NCBI GenBank assembly: GCA_017644105.1
Contig: JAEPMD010000012.1
Location: forward strand, 1-64,000
DNA length: 64,000 nucleotides
Source: Rhizobiaceae bacterium
GTDB taxonomy: Bacteria > Pseudomonadota > Alphaproteobacteria > Rhizobiales > Rhizobiaceae
Direction: 5' to 3'
Shown here: positions 1 through 8,467 of the stretch, piece after piece
Layout: each line of letters opens with the position of its first letter
How positions within the stretch are numbered: the stretch's first letter is position 1
The notes under the pieces: model-generated
Seen by the model: only the letters and a program-made list of their open reading frames with translations
The model's database searches: none
Told to the model about the DNA's origin: nothing
Made by a program: the position numbers and the translations under genes

Positions 1-341
1 CTGTGTTCGGCACATAGTGCCACTGACAGGTCAAAATTTCACTTAAATCTCTTGTTCAAAATTTCCGAACCACTTCTGTACGAAACCTTAAAACACCGCG
101 CTTTTTTCACGTCCCATTGTCTGATCTACAAATAAACTCGTAGATGATATTCATCTAAAATAAGAAAATAATCCTATTTTGCTGGCCAAGACAGGTTAAG
201 TAGGGTATATATGACATTATAGCGGTTCGCGTGTCTGAAAATACATTTACTGACCGTATGGATATTGATCACCAAAATTTTAGTTGAATTAAAGCTTGGC
301 TGCAGTCTAACTGTGGTCTGAGGATGGATTTGGGAGCGAAA
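1..341. other. Non-coding left edge
   Basis: No convincing gene is seen here. The stretch is AT-rich and lies upstream of the phage-like module. Any gene running in from the left would have to end before this point, and I see neither a tRNA nor an obvious attachment site. It may hold the promoter of the gene starting at 342, but no clear promoter boxes stand out. Confidence 0.5.
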
Positions 342-809
342 ATGAGCGACAAGTCAGCAAGCGATGAATTTGTGCAGGCACTTCACGATGTTGTAAATTG
401 TGAGATGCGTGACCGTCCTTGCTTTTCTGATCTCACACCCGAACAGCAGCAAGCCTTTGGAAATGGGGTAGGGCCAGATTGGTTTCCTGAATGGTTACGT
501 TATGTGATTACACATTGGGTCTCGTGGTTTTTCCAAGACGCCTCCTGGCGCCATCATGATTTTGGTTATCGGATGGGGCACACCGAAACCCACCGTCAGC
601 ACTATGATCGTCTGTTCCTGCAGGCCATGTTGCTTGATGCCCGGCGGCAAAAGCGGGGTTGGCTGCGATATAGTAAGGTATTGCTTGCAATTACTTTATC
701 CTACTTCTTTTATATTTGCGTGCGTACATTTGGTCATTTTTTCTTCAACTATGACCATGATTACAATTATTCAGTTTTAGATGTCGATGTGCCTAATCTG
801 ACGGAATAA
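342..809 (+). CDS. Phage-type phospholipase A2-like protein with C-terminal membrane segment
   Basis: This 155-residue protein is first in a phage-derived cluster. Its centre carries a tryptophan-rich stretch followed by a His-His-Asp-Phe-Gly-Tyr segment, then Arg/His/Asp-rich helix residues. That spacing resembles the HD pair plus following helix of bacterial and phage phospholipase A2-like proteins, which would cleave phospholipids during lysis or entry. A hydrophobic segment near residues 110-130 suggests membrane anchoring. I chose the ATG at 342 rather than 324 because GGGAG sits five bases upstream of it. The family link rests on a short motif, so an unrelated phage membrane protein remains possible. 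Confidence 0.4.
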   Translation: MSDKSASDEFVQALHDVVNCEMRDRPCFSDLTPEQQQAFGNGVGPDWFPEWLRYVITHWVSWFFQDASWRHHDFGYRMGHTETHRQHYDRLFLQAMLLDARRQKRGWLRYSKVLLAITLSYFFYICVRTFGHFFFNYDHDYNYSVLDVDVPNLTE

Positions 810-987
810 TTCCGTAGAAATCGACCAAAATCGCGCGTTCAAATTCAACATGTTTGGCTGCGTAAGCAGCTCAAATATTCAACTCGTTTGTGACTTATGA
901 TCGAGTTGGCAGCTGGTCGCCGCGCGTGTTGGGCGCAATCAGGACTTTAAATTCATCAGAATTTGCCGTTGGAAAACAGGAGAATAT

Positions 988-1584
988 ATGAGCAAAAACA
1001 GTATTTTGGACTATAGCGAAGACCCAACACAAAACTTTGACCTAGCCGTTAATGGTGGGTTGATAGATGGATATGTGGATCTCAGCGTAAAGACCGTTAT
1101 GGCGCATCTTGCGAGCGCCAATGGTCAAATTGCTGGTCAGATCGCTTTCTTTGCAAGTCACAACGCACCCGATGGTTGGCTCAAAGCTAATGGCGCGCTG
1201 TTGTCTCGTTCTACTTTCGCAAATCTCTTTGCCACTATAGGTACTTTGTATGGCAGCGGCGATGGATCAACCACATTTCAATTGCCCGATTTACGTGGCG
1301 AATTTATTCGCGGCCTGGACGAAGGGAGAGGCGTAGATCCGTCCCGCAATTTAGCTACGTTGCAAAATGACGAGATCCGCTCCCACGAGCATATGGTAAT
1401 GGGCCCTCCCGGGCACACACACGCTACAGAATTTGGAGCTTTGGGTGTTGATGCAGTCTTCACTTATATTCCTGATTCAGTTCACGGATCGGGAGGCTAT
1501 GCCGATATATGGCGCGCCGCAGCAACAGGCGGCAGTGAAACCCGCCCGCGCAACTTGGCCATGACGGCCTGCATTAAATATTAG
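988..1584 (+). CDS. Phage tail collar / tail fibre protein
   Basis: The 198-residue product has a classic Tail Collar domain at about residues 50-110: GQIAFFAS, a Trp-Leu-x-Ala-Asn-Gly turn, LYG.GDG and the terminal FQLPDLRGEF motif. The C-terminal part is rich in Gly, His and aromatic residues and ends in the 'MTACIKY' type close seen in short tail fibres. In phages and tailocins such proteins form the distal fibre that contacts the host. An AGGAG-type ribosome site (position 980) precedes the ATG. It is followed 10 bases later by the tail assembly-like gene, as is usual in fibre modules. Confidence 0.85.
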   Translation: MSKNSILDYSEDPTQNFDLAVNGGLIDGYVDLSVKTVMAHLASANGQIAGQIAFFASHNAPDGWLKANGALLSRSTFANLFATIGTLYGSGDGSTTFQLPDLRGEFIRGLDEGRGVDPSRNLATLQNDEIRSHEHMVMGPPGHTHATEFGALGVDAVFTYIPDSVHGSGGYADIWRAAATGGSETRPRNLAMTACIKY

Positions 1585-1594
1585 GAGCTGTTCA

Positions 1595-2128
1595 ATGCAA
1601 ATTTATAATTATCATACAATAACGGGGGAGTTTTTAGGTACCACAGAGGCTGATGAAAATCCGCTAGAACCCGGTGAATATATAATTCCAGCATCGGCAA
1701 CAAAACTTGCTCCTGAATTTGCTAATTCCGGCGAAGTCGCGGTTTTTGACGGGCAAAAATGGGGAAATGTTATCGACCATCGAGGGGTTGAATATTGGTT
1801 ATCTGATGGTTCTCACCACACAATTACTCAATTGGGCATGACAATGCCAGACAACGCACATTTAGAACCAATCGACCCGAAGTCGGTTCCTGCTCGAATT
1901 GGTGCATTTTGCGATTTTATCAAACTGTTTACAATGGATGAGCAGTTGAAAATTATTGCTGCCACACAAAGCAATCCGATGATAAAGTTGTGGTATGACA
2001 AGGCCATGGGTGGCCCAAAATTCAGTCTCGATCATGCAGAAACAGCGCTTGGATTGGAAGCTTTGGTAGGTGCGGGATTGCTCGAAAAATCGCGTATGGA
2101 TGACGTTCTGAACGCTCACTTTAATTAG
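1595..2128 (+). CDS. Phage tail fibre assembly-like protein
   Basis: The 177-residue protein begins with an 'IYNYH..TGEFLGTTEA' pattern, followed by a proline-rich 'PLEPGEYIIPA' and 'FDGQKWG...DHRG' block. This is the N-terminal arrangement found in tail fibre assembly chaperones and in related phage structural proteins of alphaproteobacteria. The C-terminal half (about 90-177) is helical, with no motif I can name. An AGGAG lies just upstream of the ATG. Its position directly after the tail collar gene supports a fibre maturation or attachment role. It lacks any feature of an enzyme. Confidence 0.6.
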   Translation: MQIYNYHTITGEFLGTTEADENPLEPGEYIIPASATKLAPEFANSGEVAVFDGQKWGNVIDHRGVEYWLSDGSHHTITQLGMTMPDNAHLEPIDPKSVPARIGAFCDFIKLFTMDEQLKIIAATQSNPMIKLWYDKAMGGPKFSLDHAETALGLEALVGAGLLEKSRMDDVLNAHFN

Positions 2129-2182
2129 GCATCACAACAACGCCGCCGCGCTGTATTCCTTCAAAAAAAACCGGAGAAACTC

Positions 2183-2845
2183 ATGAAAACCTCACAACGG
2201 GGCTTGGCTGAAATTGCCGCCCACGAAGGTATCGTCTTGTCTAAATACAAGGACAGTGTCGGTGTTTGGACCATTGGTATAGGTCACACCAAAAACGCTG
2301 GATCACCGGATCCGGAAAGTGTGGACGGAGCATTATCCCTTCAAGAGGTGATGGAAATTTTCGCCCGCGACATTACGAAATTTGAAAAGCGTGTCACCAA
2401 GGCATTCACGCGAAAAATTACGCAATCGCAATTTGATGCTGCGGTCTCGTTCGATTTTAACACCGGCGGTATTCACCGTGCATCCTGGGTCAAATTGTTT
2501 AATTCGGGAAATGATCAAAGCGCCAGGCATGCATTCATGAAATGGCGTAAGCCACGTGAAATCATTCCTCGACGACAAGCTGAATGTGACCTGTTTTTCA
2601 AAGCCAAATATTTTGGCAAAGGCAAGGTCAATGTTTATTCGTCGACAGCAAAAGGAAAGGTACTTTGGTCAAGTGGCAAGCGTGTTTCGCTCAGTGCTTT
2701 GTCCCTCGATAAACCCTCGGAATTGTTGCCTGATGAGGCGGTTGATAAGCAAGCATCCTCACTGCGATCAATCCTCATACTCGCGACATCAATCTCAGAG
2801 TTTGCAACTGCGCTGTCCCATAAAATTTTGAAACTATTTCAGTGA
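2183..2845 (+). CDS. Phage-type lysozyme (GH24 endolysin)
   Basis: This 220-residue protein is a T4-type muramidase that would cut peptidoglycan between MurNAc and GlcNAc. The catalytic triad spacing Glu-x8-Asp-x5-Thr is present as Glu15, Asp24 and Thr30, inside EGIVLSKYKDSVGVWTIGIG. The 'FDFNTGG' and 'KWRK' blocks of the family follow at about 90-130. The domain ends near residue 145. The remaining tail has a hydrophobic segment at about 190-215, so the enzyme may be membrane-associated. No N-terminal signal is seen, so release would depend on the holin encoded downstream. A GGAG site precedes the ATG. Confidence 0.88.
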   Translation: MKTSQRGLAEIAAHEGIVLSKYKDSVGVWTIGIGHTKNAGSPDPESVDGALSLQEVMEIFARDITKFEKRVTKAFTRKITQSQFDAAVSFDFNTGGIHRASWVKLFNSGNDQSARHAFMKWRKPREIIPRRQAECDLFFKAKYFGKGKVNVYSSTAKGKVLWSSGKRVSLSALSLDKPSELLPDEAVDKQASSLRSILILATSISEFATALSHKILKLFQ

Positions 2846-2859
2846 ATTAGGTGGAAGAA

Positions 2860-3066
2860 ATGAATCAAATTATGAGGCTGATAAATCAACTTAAGGGCTT
2901 TAGAACTTTGTTCGTCAATATTCTGCTGACCATTATGCCGATATTGGAAATGAGCGAGATGCTGGACGTCTTGCCAGACAATTATGAAGCGCCTTATGCC
3001 ATTATGATTGCACTGGTAAATCTTTATCTGCGCTCGATCACCACAACCCCTTTGGGTAAATCATAA
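2860..3066 (+). CDS. Small phage membrane protein of the lysis cassette
   Basis: A 68-residue protein with a hydrophobic segment (FVNILLTIMPILEM) and a second one towards the C-terminus (YAIMIALVNLYLR). I place the start at the ATG at 2860 because AGGTGG lies six bases upstream; an in-frame GTG at 2851 is less well placed. It sits between the endolysin and the 3TM holin, overlapping the latter by one base. That position suggests a holin, antiholin or other lysis accessory, but no specific family is recognised. Confidence 0.65.
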   Translation: MNQIMRLINQLKGFRTLFVNILLTIMPILEMSEMLDVLPDNYEAPYAIMIALVNLYLRSITTTPLGKS

Positions 3067-3473
3067 TGGGTCAATTATTTGCTTGGCTCTCATCCGGTGC
3101 TTTTGAAGTTATCAGTGGTCAGTTAGCCCGTGCTTATGAAGTAAAGTTAAAAGCCGAAAATGATGAGGCACGCATCGCCGCAGAGCAACAAATTGCGCGC
3201 CTGGAAGCGCAACAAGCTGTGCTTATTTCAGAGCAATCAAGCAAAATTACACGATGGATACGGCCCGCTTTTGCACTGCCATTTGTTATTTACAACTTTA
3301 AAATCGTGGTGTGGGACAAAGTTTTTGGTTGGGGAGCCACAGATACATTACCTCCTCAATATTGGCATTTGCAGATGATTGTTTTTGGCGCTTATTTTCT
3401 GACGCGACCTTTTGAAAAACGAAGCTGGCGGCATCAGAATTTCGGAAAGAGCAGGGATGGAAATAGCGATTAA
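3066..3473 (+). CDS. 3TM holin of the gene-transfer-agent type
   Basis: The 135-residue protein matches the 'Holin of 3TMs' family. It has a charged coiled N-terminal half rich in Glu/Ala/Gln, then the conserved block ITRWIRPAFALPFVIYNFK, a Trp-Asp-Lys with the 'TDTLP' loop, and a last segment ending in YFLTRPFEK. Such holins open the inner membrane so that endolysin can reach peptidoglycan; in Rhodobacter-type gene transfer agents they release particles. The TAA of the upstream gene overlaps this ATG by one base, so the two are translationally coupled. The neighbouring endolysin supports the lysis role. Confidence 0.8.
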   Translation: MGQLFAWLSSGAFEVISGQLARAYEVKLKAENDEARIAAEQQIARLEAQQAVLISEQSSKITRWIRPAFALPFVIYNFKIVVWDKVFGWGATDTLPPQYWHLQMIVFGAYFLTRPFEKRSWRHQNFGKSRDGNSD

Positions 3474-3648
3474 AGACTTTATGTATTTTCTGGTGCTCGT
3501 TGTGGGGGTTACGGGGTCACATTTTATGCTTCGAGCACGGGTTATGGTGCTCGAAGAACGTTCGCGAAATCATAATGACCAGTTCCAGCAAATATTGGCA
3601 GCACTCAAAAACCTTGAAGATAAGTTGGATCACAAGGCAGACCGGTAG
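3457..3648 (+). CDS. Small single-TM coiled-coil protein at end of lysis cassette
   Basis: A 63-residue protein has one transmembrane helix (YFLVLVVGVTGSHFML) followed by a charged, heptad-like helix (VLEERSRNHNDQFQQILAAL and on). The ATG at 3457 has a purine-rich site (AGCAGGG) just before it and overlaps the holin gene by 17 bases in another frame. The shape resembles small phage proteins encoded after holins, and the topology would suit an inner-membrane spanin subunit. No outer-membrane lipoprotein partner is seen, so spanin function is only a guess. Confidence 0.55.
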   Translation: MEIAIKDFMYFLVLVVGVTGSHFMLRARVMVLEERSRNHNDQFQQILAALKNLEDKLDHKADR

Positions 3649-3666
3649 GGCTACTTTTATGGTAGT

Positions 3667-3999
3667 TTACTTGATCTTCAATTTGTATTTTATGGTGGTT
3701 GACGATCCATTGGGATAGGTTACTTTAATGGTGGCGCTATCTTTGCCCTTGCTTGTGGGGCGAAACGAAATGCGTTTGCCATTGCAGCCTTTCACTTTCT
3801 TATCTGAAACCTTAATCGAACCCAACTTTGGAGATTTCGTTACAGAAACTCGGATTTGTCCTGAATTACAATTGGCACCGGTCGTATGAGGTTGGGCGAT
3901 GGTTTTAACAGCACCTGGATTGATCAATACGGTTCGAGTTTCAGCATGTGCGACGCCTGCCATCATAATGGCAGATAAGACGTAAATATATTTTAGCAT
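3667..3999 (-). CDS. Small secreted protein of unknown function
   Basis: The 110-residue product starts with a clear signal peptide (MLKYIYVLSAIMMAGVAHA, cleavage after AHA). The mature part is Lys/Thr/Ser-rich with two cysteines about 30 residues apart and many beta-strand-like segments. It ends in alternating Thr/Lys/Ile that looks like an Ig-like or cadherin-like strand pattern. The ATG at 3999 was preferred over upstream TTG because a GGGAA site precedes it and the signal peptide then begins correctly. The gene runs opposite to the phage module and probably marks its edge. Confidence 0.6.
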   Translation of the reverse strand: MLKYIYVLSAIMMAGVAHAETRTVLINPGAVKTIAQPHTTGANCNSGQIRVSVTKSPKLGSIKVSDKKVKGCNGKRISFRPTSKGKDSATIKVTYPNGSSTTIKYKLKIK

Positions 4000-4149
4000 G
4001 TGTGTTCCCAACAATTTCAATTTGCGGGCAAGCTAACGTGATCAAAGGCAACGGGGAATATCCATCGCCTTCAACTTACTTCAACAATGTGTGAGGGAAG
4101 ATCTGATGCCTTCACTTGTATTGTCATCACAGAATACTGCCAGCACTCA

Positions 4150-5409
4150 CTATTCCGCAGGTGCCAATCCACGTCGCTCTGCAATGGGGCGTTCGTTGAT
4201 CGGTATATGGATAATGGCCGATAATAGCCCAACACCAATGCCAATCCACCAAACCGCAGTATAATCTCCGTGAAGGTCATACATTCTTCCACCTAACCAA
4301 ACGCCCAAAAAACCGCCCAGCTGGTGTGAGAAGAACACAAGGCCATATAGGGTGCCCATATATTTTAATCCGTAGATTTGCGCCACCAGCCCAGACGTGA
4401 GTGGCACCGTTGCCAGCCACAATGCGCCCATTGCAATGGAGAATATGATCACAGACCAAGGTGTCATGGGGAGTAAAATAAAGATCATCGCAACAATGGT
4501 ACGAGCGAGATAAATGGCGACGAGGAGGAGCTTACGTGAGTAAAGACTTCCCAGCCAGCCCGCCAAAATCGTGCCACCAATATTGGCAAGTCCGATAAGC
4601 GCAATAGATGCTGCTCCCAGCGCTGAAGTGGTCGTAATACCGATCGAACTAATGAGGCTCCCTGGCGATATAGCTGCACATATTTCAGTGACATAAGCGG
4701 GAAAATGCGCCGTGATAAAGGCTAATTGATACCCGCATGAGAAAAAGCCAATAAAGATCATTGCGAATGTCGGATCTTTAATCGCTTGTTTTACGACTTT
4801 AGCTAAGCCATCTTCGTTTTTTGCCGTTGTGGGTTTTGGGATATCTCCCATGAAAAACAACGAGATAAGCGATGCTAAAATGATGTATGCAAATATGAAG
4901 AAGACGGATTGCCATGCCAAATGTTGCAGGAGAATTTCCGCTAGCGGCGGTCCGATAATTTGGCCAGCAGAACCTGCAGCAGTCGCGATACCGAGCGCCA
5001 ATGAGCGATTTTTATCGGATGTTGCGCGGCCGACCACGGCAAGAATAACACCGAAGCCCATGCCAGCAATGCCCATCCCCACCAAAATTTCAAACCATTG
5101 ATGCTGTTCGGGCGTAATCGCATAAGATGATAAAATCAATCCTGCAGCATAGGAGAGGGCGCCCAATGTGATCGCCTTCTTGTCTCCAAATTTTTCGGCA
5201 ATCGCGCTAAAAATCGGCTGACCAATTCCCCAAAATAAATTCTGGATGGCGATCGCAAAAGAAAACTCTGCCCGTGGCCAATTAAACTCTGTCGCAATAG
5301 GCAACTGAAAAACACCAAATGATGCCCGCACTGCAAAGCTTGTGAGAATAATCACACAGCAAGAAATCAATATGGGGTTTAGAAGTTTGTCGTGTCGCTT
5401 GTATTCCAT
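4150..5409 (-). CDS. MFS transporter
   Basis: The 419-residue protein has twelve predicted membrane segments. The major facilitator loop signature between helices 2 and 3 reads AEKFGDKKAITLG. A Gly-rich motif GSAGQIIGPPLAE in helix 5 is of the kind found in carboxylate-type MFS carriers such as OxlT-like proteins. The substrate is unknown. The gene is divergent from a LysR regulator at 5506, with under 100 bases between them, so that regulator may control it. The start ATG has an AGGATGCGAG region upstream. Confidence 0.8.
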   Translation of the reverse strand: MEYKRHDKLLNPILISCCVIILTSFAVRASFGVFQLPIATEFNWPRAEFSFAIAIQNLFWGIGQPIFSAIAEKFGDKKAITLGALSYAAGLILSSYAITPEQHQWFEILVGMGIAGMGFGVILAVVGRATSDKNRSLALGIATAAGSAGQIIGPPLAEILLQHLAWQSVFFIFAYIILASLISLFFMGDIPKPTTAKNEDGLAKVVKQAIKDPTFAMIFIGFFSCGYQLAFITAHFPAYVTEICAAISPGSLISSIGITTTSALGAASIALIGLANIGGTILAGWLGSLYSRKLLLVAIYLARTIVAMIFILLPMTPWSVIIFSIAMGALWLATVPLTSGLVAQIYGLKYMGTLYGLVFFSHQLGGFLGVWLGGRMYDLHGDYTAVWWIGIGVGLLSAIIHIPINERPIAERRGLAPAE

Positions 5410-5505
5410 CTCGCATCCTTTGAGGCTCTTGCCTTAATGTTTAACAAAGGATATTACTTTCGCATAACGAATAGATTTGAAGTTTGACTTTAGAAATATT
5501 GAAGT

Positions 5506-6396
5506 ATGAATCGCACATTTGATCTCACAGCTTTAAGAACCATCGTAACGGGTGAAAAACTCGGCAGTTTCGCACGCGCGGCCGAGCATCTTGGTCGTTC
5601 CCAATCAGCTGTTAGCATGCAGATTAAAAAGCTCGAAGAACAAGCCGGCGCACAATTGTTCACAAGACGTGGTAATAAGCTCGTACCTACTGAGGCTGGT
5701 CAAAAACTGCTCGAATATGCCAAGCAAATGATCGCGCTCAATGACGAAGCGGCTGCCTCAATCAGTAGCAAACCAAATGGCGCTACTGTGCAATTGGGGG
5801 TTCCACAAGACTTTGCTAATGGAATTTTGCAAAAGGTTTTGAAACGGTTTTCGAAAGAATATTCCCATGTTCACGTAGAAGCGCATATTGGGCGGAATTA
5901 TGCATTAGCAGATGCGGTTCGGGCCGGGCAGGTTGATGTTGCGCTTGCATTTTCCTCCGAGCAGGAACCGGAATTAGGCGATTGTATTGCTGAACTGGAC
6001 ATGATCTGGGCTGGGTCAGAGAATCTTAGTAAACTTGATCCGAACGAGCCATTGCCGCTGGTTGCCTTTAGCTATCCATGCGAATTTCGCAAACATAGTG
6101 TCGATGCTTTGGAAAAGAACGGTATGAGTTGGCGTAGTGCTTTAACAACCCCAAGTCTGGCCGGTATTTGGGCAGCGTTATCTGCCGATTTAGGTGTAAC
6201 TGTGCGGACCAGACATCAAACACCGGCTGAGTTTTTGAGGGTTGACACAATCCTCAACCTACCCAAACTTCCATCGATTTACGTTCATCATATGGAACAT
6301 GAAAATCTTACACCAGCTGCAAAGAGATTGTCGGAGATTTTAAGAGACGTTACGCTCCACGAATTCGCTCAAAGTTCATGCCAGAAGAAAGCATAA
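5506..6396 (+). CDS. LysR-family transcriptional regulator
   Basis: The 296-residue protein has the LysR winged helix at residues 1-60: 'LTALRTIVTGEKLGSFARAA' then the recognition helix RSQSAVSMQIKKLEEQ, followed by FTRRGNKLVPTEAGQ. A substrate-binding domain fills residues 90-290. It resembles regulators of aromatic or organic-acid uptake genes. It is divergent from the MFS transporter and is followed after one base by a HCCA isomerase-like gene, which suggests that all three form one regulated unit. The effector cannot be read from the sequence. Confidence 0.85.
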   Translation: MNRTFDLTALRTIVTGEKLGSFARAAEHLGRSQSAVSMQIKKLEEQAGAQLFTRRGNKLVPTEAGQKLLEYAKQMIALNDEAAASISSKPNGATVQLGVPQDFANGILQKVLKRFSKEYSHVHVEAHIGRNYALADAVRAGQVDVALAFSSEQEPELGDCIAELDMIWAGSENLSKLDPNEPLPLVAFSYPCEFRKHSVDALEKNGMSWRSALTTPSLAGIWAALSADLGVTVRTRHQTPAEFLRVDTILNLPKLPSIYVHHMEHENLTPAAKRLSEILRDVTLHEFAQSSCQKKA

Positions 6397-6397
6397 A

Positions 6398-7009
6398 ATG
6401 ACCAAACCCAAACTCACATACTGGTTCGATTTTGCCTCAACCTATTCCTATCTCTCAGCCATGCGAATTGAAAATCTTGCCGCAGATACGGACATAGACA
6501 TTATCTGGCAGCAATTTTTGCTGGGGCCGATATTTAAAGCGCAAGGTTATGAAACTTCACCCTTTAATCTCTTTGAAATAAAGGGCAAAAACATGTGGCG
6601 CGACTTGGAACGATTGGCTCAATATTATGATCTACCAGCTTTCACCAAGCCCGATCCGTTTCCTCAAAATGGCCTACGCGCCGCGCGCATTGCCGCCTTT
6701 TATGCAGGGGAGGACTGGGTGCCACAATTTATCAAATCGATTTTTTTCGCGCAGTTCACAAAAGCCGCTTTGATCAGCGATGAATTGATCGTAACAAGCT
6801 TGAACGATCTGGGACAGGACGGCGACGCGCTTCTCCATCAAGCTAAAAGCGATCTTTCGATGAAAGATAAATTGCGCCAAGTCACTGAAGAGGCGCAAGA
6901 AAAGGGCCTTTTTGGCGCGCCAAGTTTCGTCACCGAAGATGGTGAACTATTTTGGGGCAATGACAGATTAGAACAGGCGATCGATTGGGTGAAGCGAAAC
7001 TCCCAGTAA
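6398..7009 (+). CDS. 2-hydroxychromene-2-carboxylate isomerase family protein
   Basis: The 203-residue protein has the DsbA-like fold of HCCA isomerases: YWFDFASTYSYLS at the N-terminus (the Ser/Thr in place of a CxxC), PFPQNGLRAARIA in the middle, and KGLFGAPSFVTEDGELFWGNDRL near the end. The family uses glutathione to isomerise aromatic breakdown intermediates such as those of naphthalene, and many members act on unknown substrates. It starts one base after the LysR regulator stop, so the two are co-transcribed. The true substrate is open because no ring-cleavage genes are nearby. Confidence 0.8.
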   Translation: MTKPKLTYWFDFASTYSYLSAMRIENLAADTDIDIIWQQFLLGPIFKAQGYETSPFNLFEIKGKNMWRDLERLAQYYDLPAFTKPDPFPQNGLRAARIAAFYAGEDWVPQFIKSIFFAQFTKAALISDELIVTSLNDLGQDGDALLHQAKSDLSMKDKLRQVTEEAQEKGLFGAPSFVTEDGELFWGNDRLEQAIDWVKRNSQ

Positions 7010-7032
7010 CTCTGCTACCCTAAATCACAGAT

Positions 7033-7839
7033 CTAACTACCGAATTTATACAATAGACCTAGCGAACCAGAGAATTGGTTTTTGGTTTCAATTACCGGGC
7101 TGTTCGCCGCATCGCCAATCAAACGTGAATATTTTCCGCCCAATTTCATGGTCCATTTCGGCGTCAATGCAATATCGCTGGAAAGGCTGAAATTCACATC
7201 CTTAAAGCCGGCGCTTGGGTCATACGGAGCAAGGCTCGCGGTCGATGTACCGCTTTGCGCGCTCGTAACGCCAAAAAATGTGTCCATATATTCGTTGGTT
7301 GAATATGTTGTGCCAATACCAGCTTTCACATCCACACCGTCTGTAAGCGCGATCATGGTGGATGCGCCGAGCTTAAGTTGCCCACCAGTGTTATCGCCGG
7401 TTAGCTGGTCGGCATAAGAAGCATCAAATGTGAAGCCGTTTGTTGTGTAAGCGCCATAGGCACCTAAAACCAATCCCCCATCCACATCACCAAGACCACC
7501 AAGGAGATTGCCGTCGGTTTGTTTTCGACCGCCGCGATAACCTGCAACCGGACCAAGTTCAATGCCATTTGTATCTAGAAGTTTAAATCGGACATCGTCG
7601 ATACCTTTAAAGCTGATGCGTGAGCCGAAGGAGCTAGTTTCAGCGTCAGATGCTGAATGTGGAATGGCGAGAGGAAACCCAATTGCCTTATAGCTTTTCG
7701 AACCCTCATATTTGGGCGCAATGACGGCAATGCCACCAAAACTGAATGACAAACCTTCAGCCTGCGCATTTTGCGCGCCAACCAGCATAATAGGGACGAA
7801 TAGACTTGCGCCAATGGCGGTTAATTTAACGTTCGACAT
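7033..7839 (-). CDS. MipA/OmpV family outer membrane protein
   Basis: A 268-residue outer-membrane beta-barrel with a signal peptide (cleavage near AQA-EGLSF). Features of MipA/OmpV are visible: the 'APKYEGS' start, PLAIPHSAS, the AGYRGGRKQTDGN..LGGLGDVDGG block, alternating hydrophobic strands, and a final strand closing 'LLYKFGS'. MipA was first described as an MltA-interacting scaffold for murein synthesis, but most members have unknown roles. It is monocistronic, convergent with the HCCA isomerase gene. Start ATG has a GGAGA site. Confidence 0.85.
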   Translation of the reverse strand: MSNVKLTAIGASLFVPIMLVGAQNAQAEGLSFSFGGIAVIAPKYEGSKSYKAIGFPLAIPHSASDAETSSFGSRISFKGIDDVRFKLLDTNGIELGPVAGYRGGRKQTDGNLLGGLGDVDGGLVLGAYGAYTTNGFTFDASYADQLTGDNTGGQLKLGASTMIALTDGVDVKAGIGTTYSTNEYMDTFFGVTSAQSGTSTASLAPYDPSAGFKDVNFSLSSDIALTPKWTMKLGGKYSRLIGDAANSPVIETKNQFSGSLGLLYKFGS

Positions 7840-7977
7840 GAACTCTCCAATTGTGGTTTGGAAATGAAATGTAGGGTGCTAACCATATGAACTTTCTTAC
7901 GATATTATGAATGATTTAGATCGTATTTTAAATGGTTTTGGAACGGCTTGGTAAATGAAGAGTTAAAATGTGAAGGT

Positions 7978-8463
7978 TTAAAAACTGACGCCCGGACGCG
8001 CGAGCATCAGCCAGAATATCACCAGGATCGCCAAGAACGCCGGGATCCCGCAGGCAAACCAGATTTTGAAATAGCGATGATATTCATTTGAGAGACCTTC
8101 GCCGTTTTGCAGTGACGTTTGCGCCAGATTACGCATTTTAATTTGTATCCAGACCACCGGCAGCCAGAATAGGCCTATAAAAACATAAAGCCCGATAGAC
8201 ACAACAATCCAACCCTCTGATAGAGGCCAGCCAACAATTGAAGCCAGCCAGATGCCGGTAATGGGTTGCACGATGGCAGCGGTTGCGGTGAAAATTGTGT
8301 CCGCAATCACAACAATCGACATGGTGTGTGCGACAGCGCCGACATTTTTGCTAAGATGTGCCATCAATGCAAAGAAAGCTATTCCAGCGCCTGTGCCTAG
8401 TAAAACTGTTGCACCAATGACATGAAGCCAGCGCGCAAAAATCTCAATATCAAACCATTCCAT
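7978..8463 (-). CDS. DUF2269 family membrane protein
   Basis: The 161-residue protein has four membrane helices and the pattern 'ARWLHVIGATVLLGTGAGIAF' typical of DUF2269. A conserved His follows the first helix start and a Trp-rich second helix reads GIWLASIVGWPL. The function is unknown, although the conserved histidine has led to suggestions of haem or metal binding in related membrane proteins. I set the start at the ATG at 8463, preceded by AGGT. It lies four bases after the stop of the SDR-DoxX gene, so the two form an operon. Confidence 0.75.
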   Translation of the reverse strand: MEWFDIEIFARWLHVIGATVLLGTGAGIAFFALMAHLSKNVGAVAHTMSIVVIADTIFTATAAIVQPITGIWLASIVGWPLSEGWIVVSIGLYVFIGLFWLPVVWIQIKMRNLAQTSLQNGEGLSNEYHRYFKIWFACGIPAFLAILVIFWLMLARPGVSF

Positions 8464-8467
8464 CTTG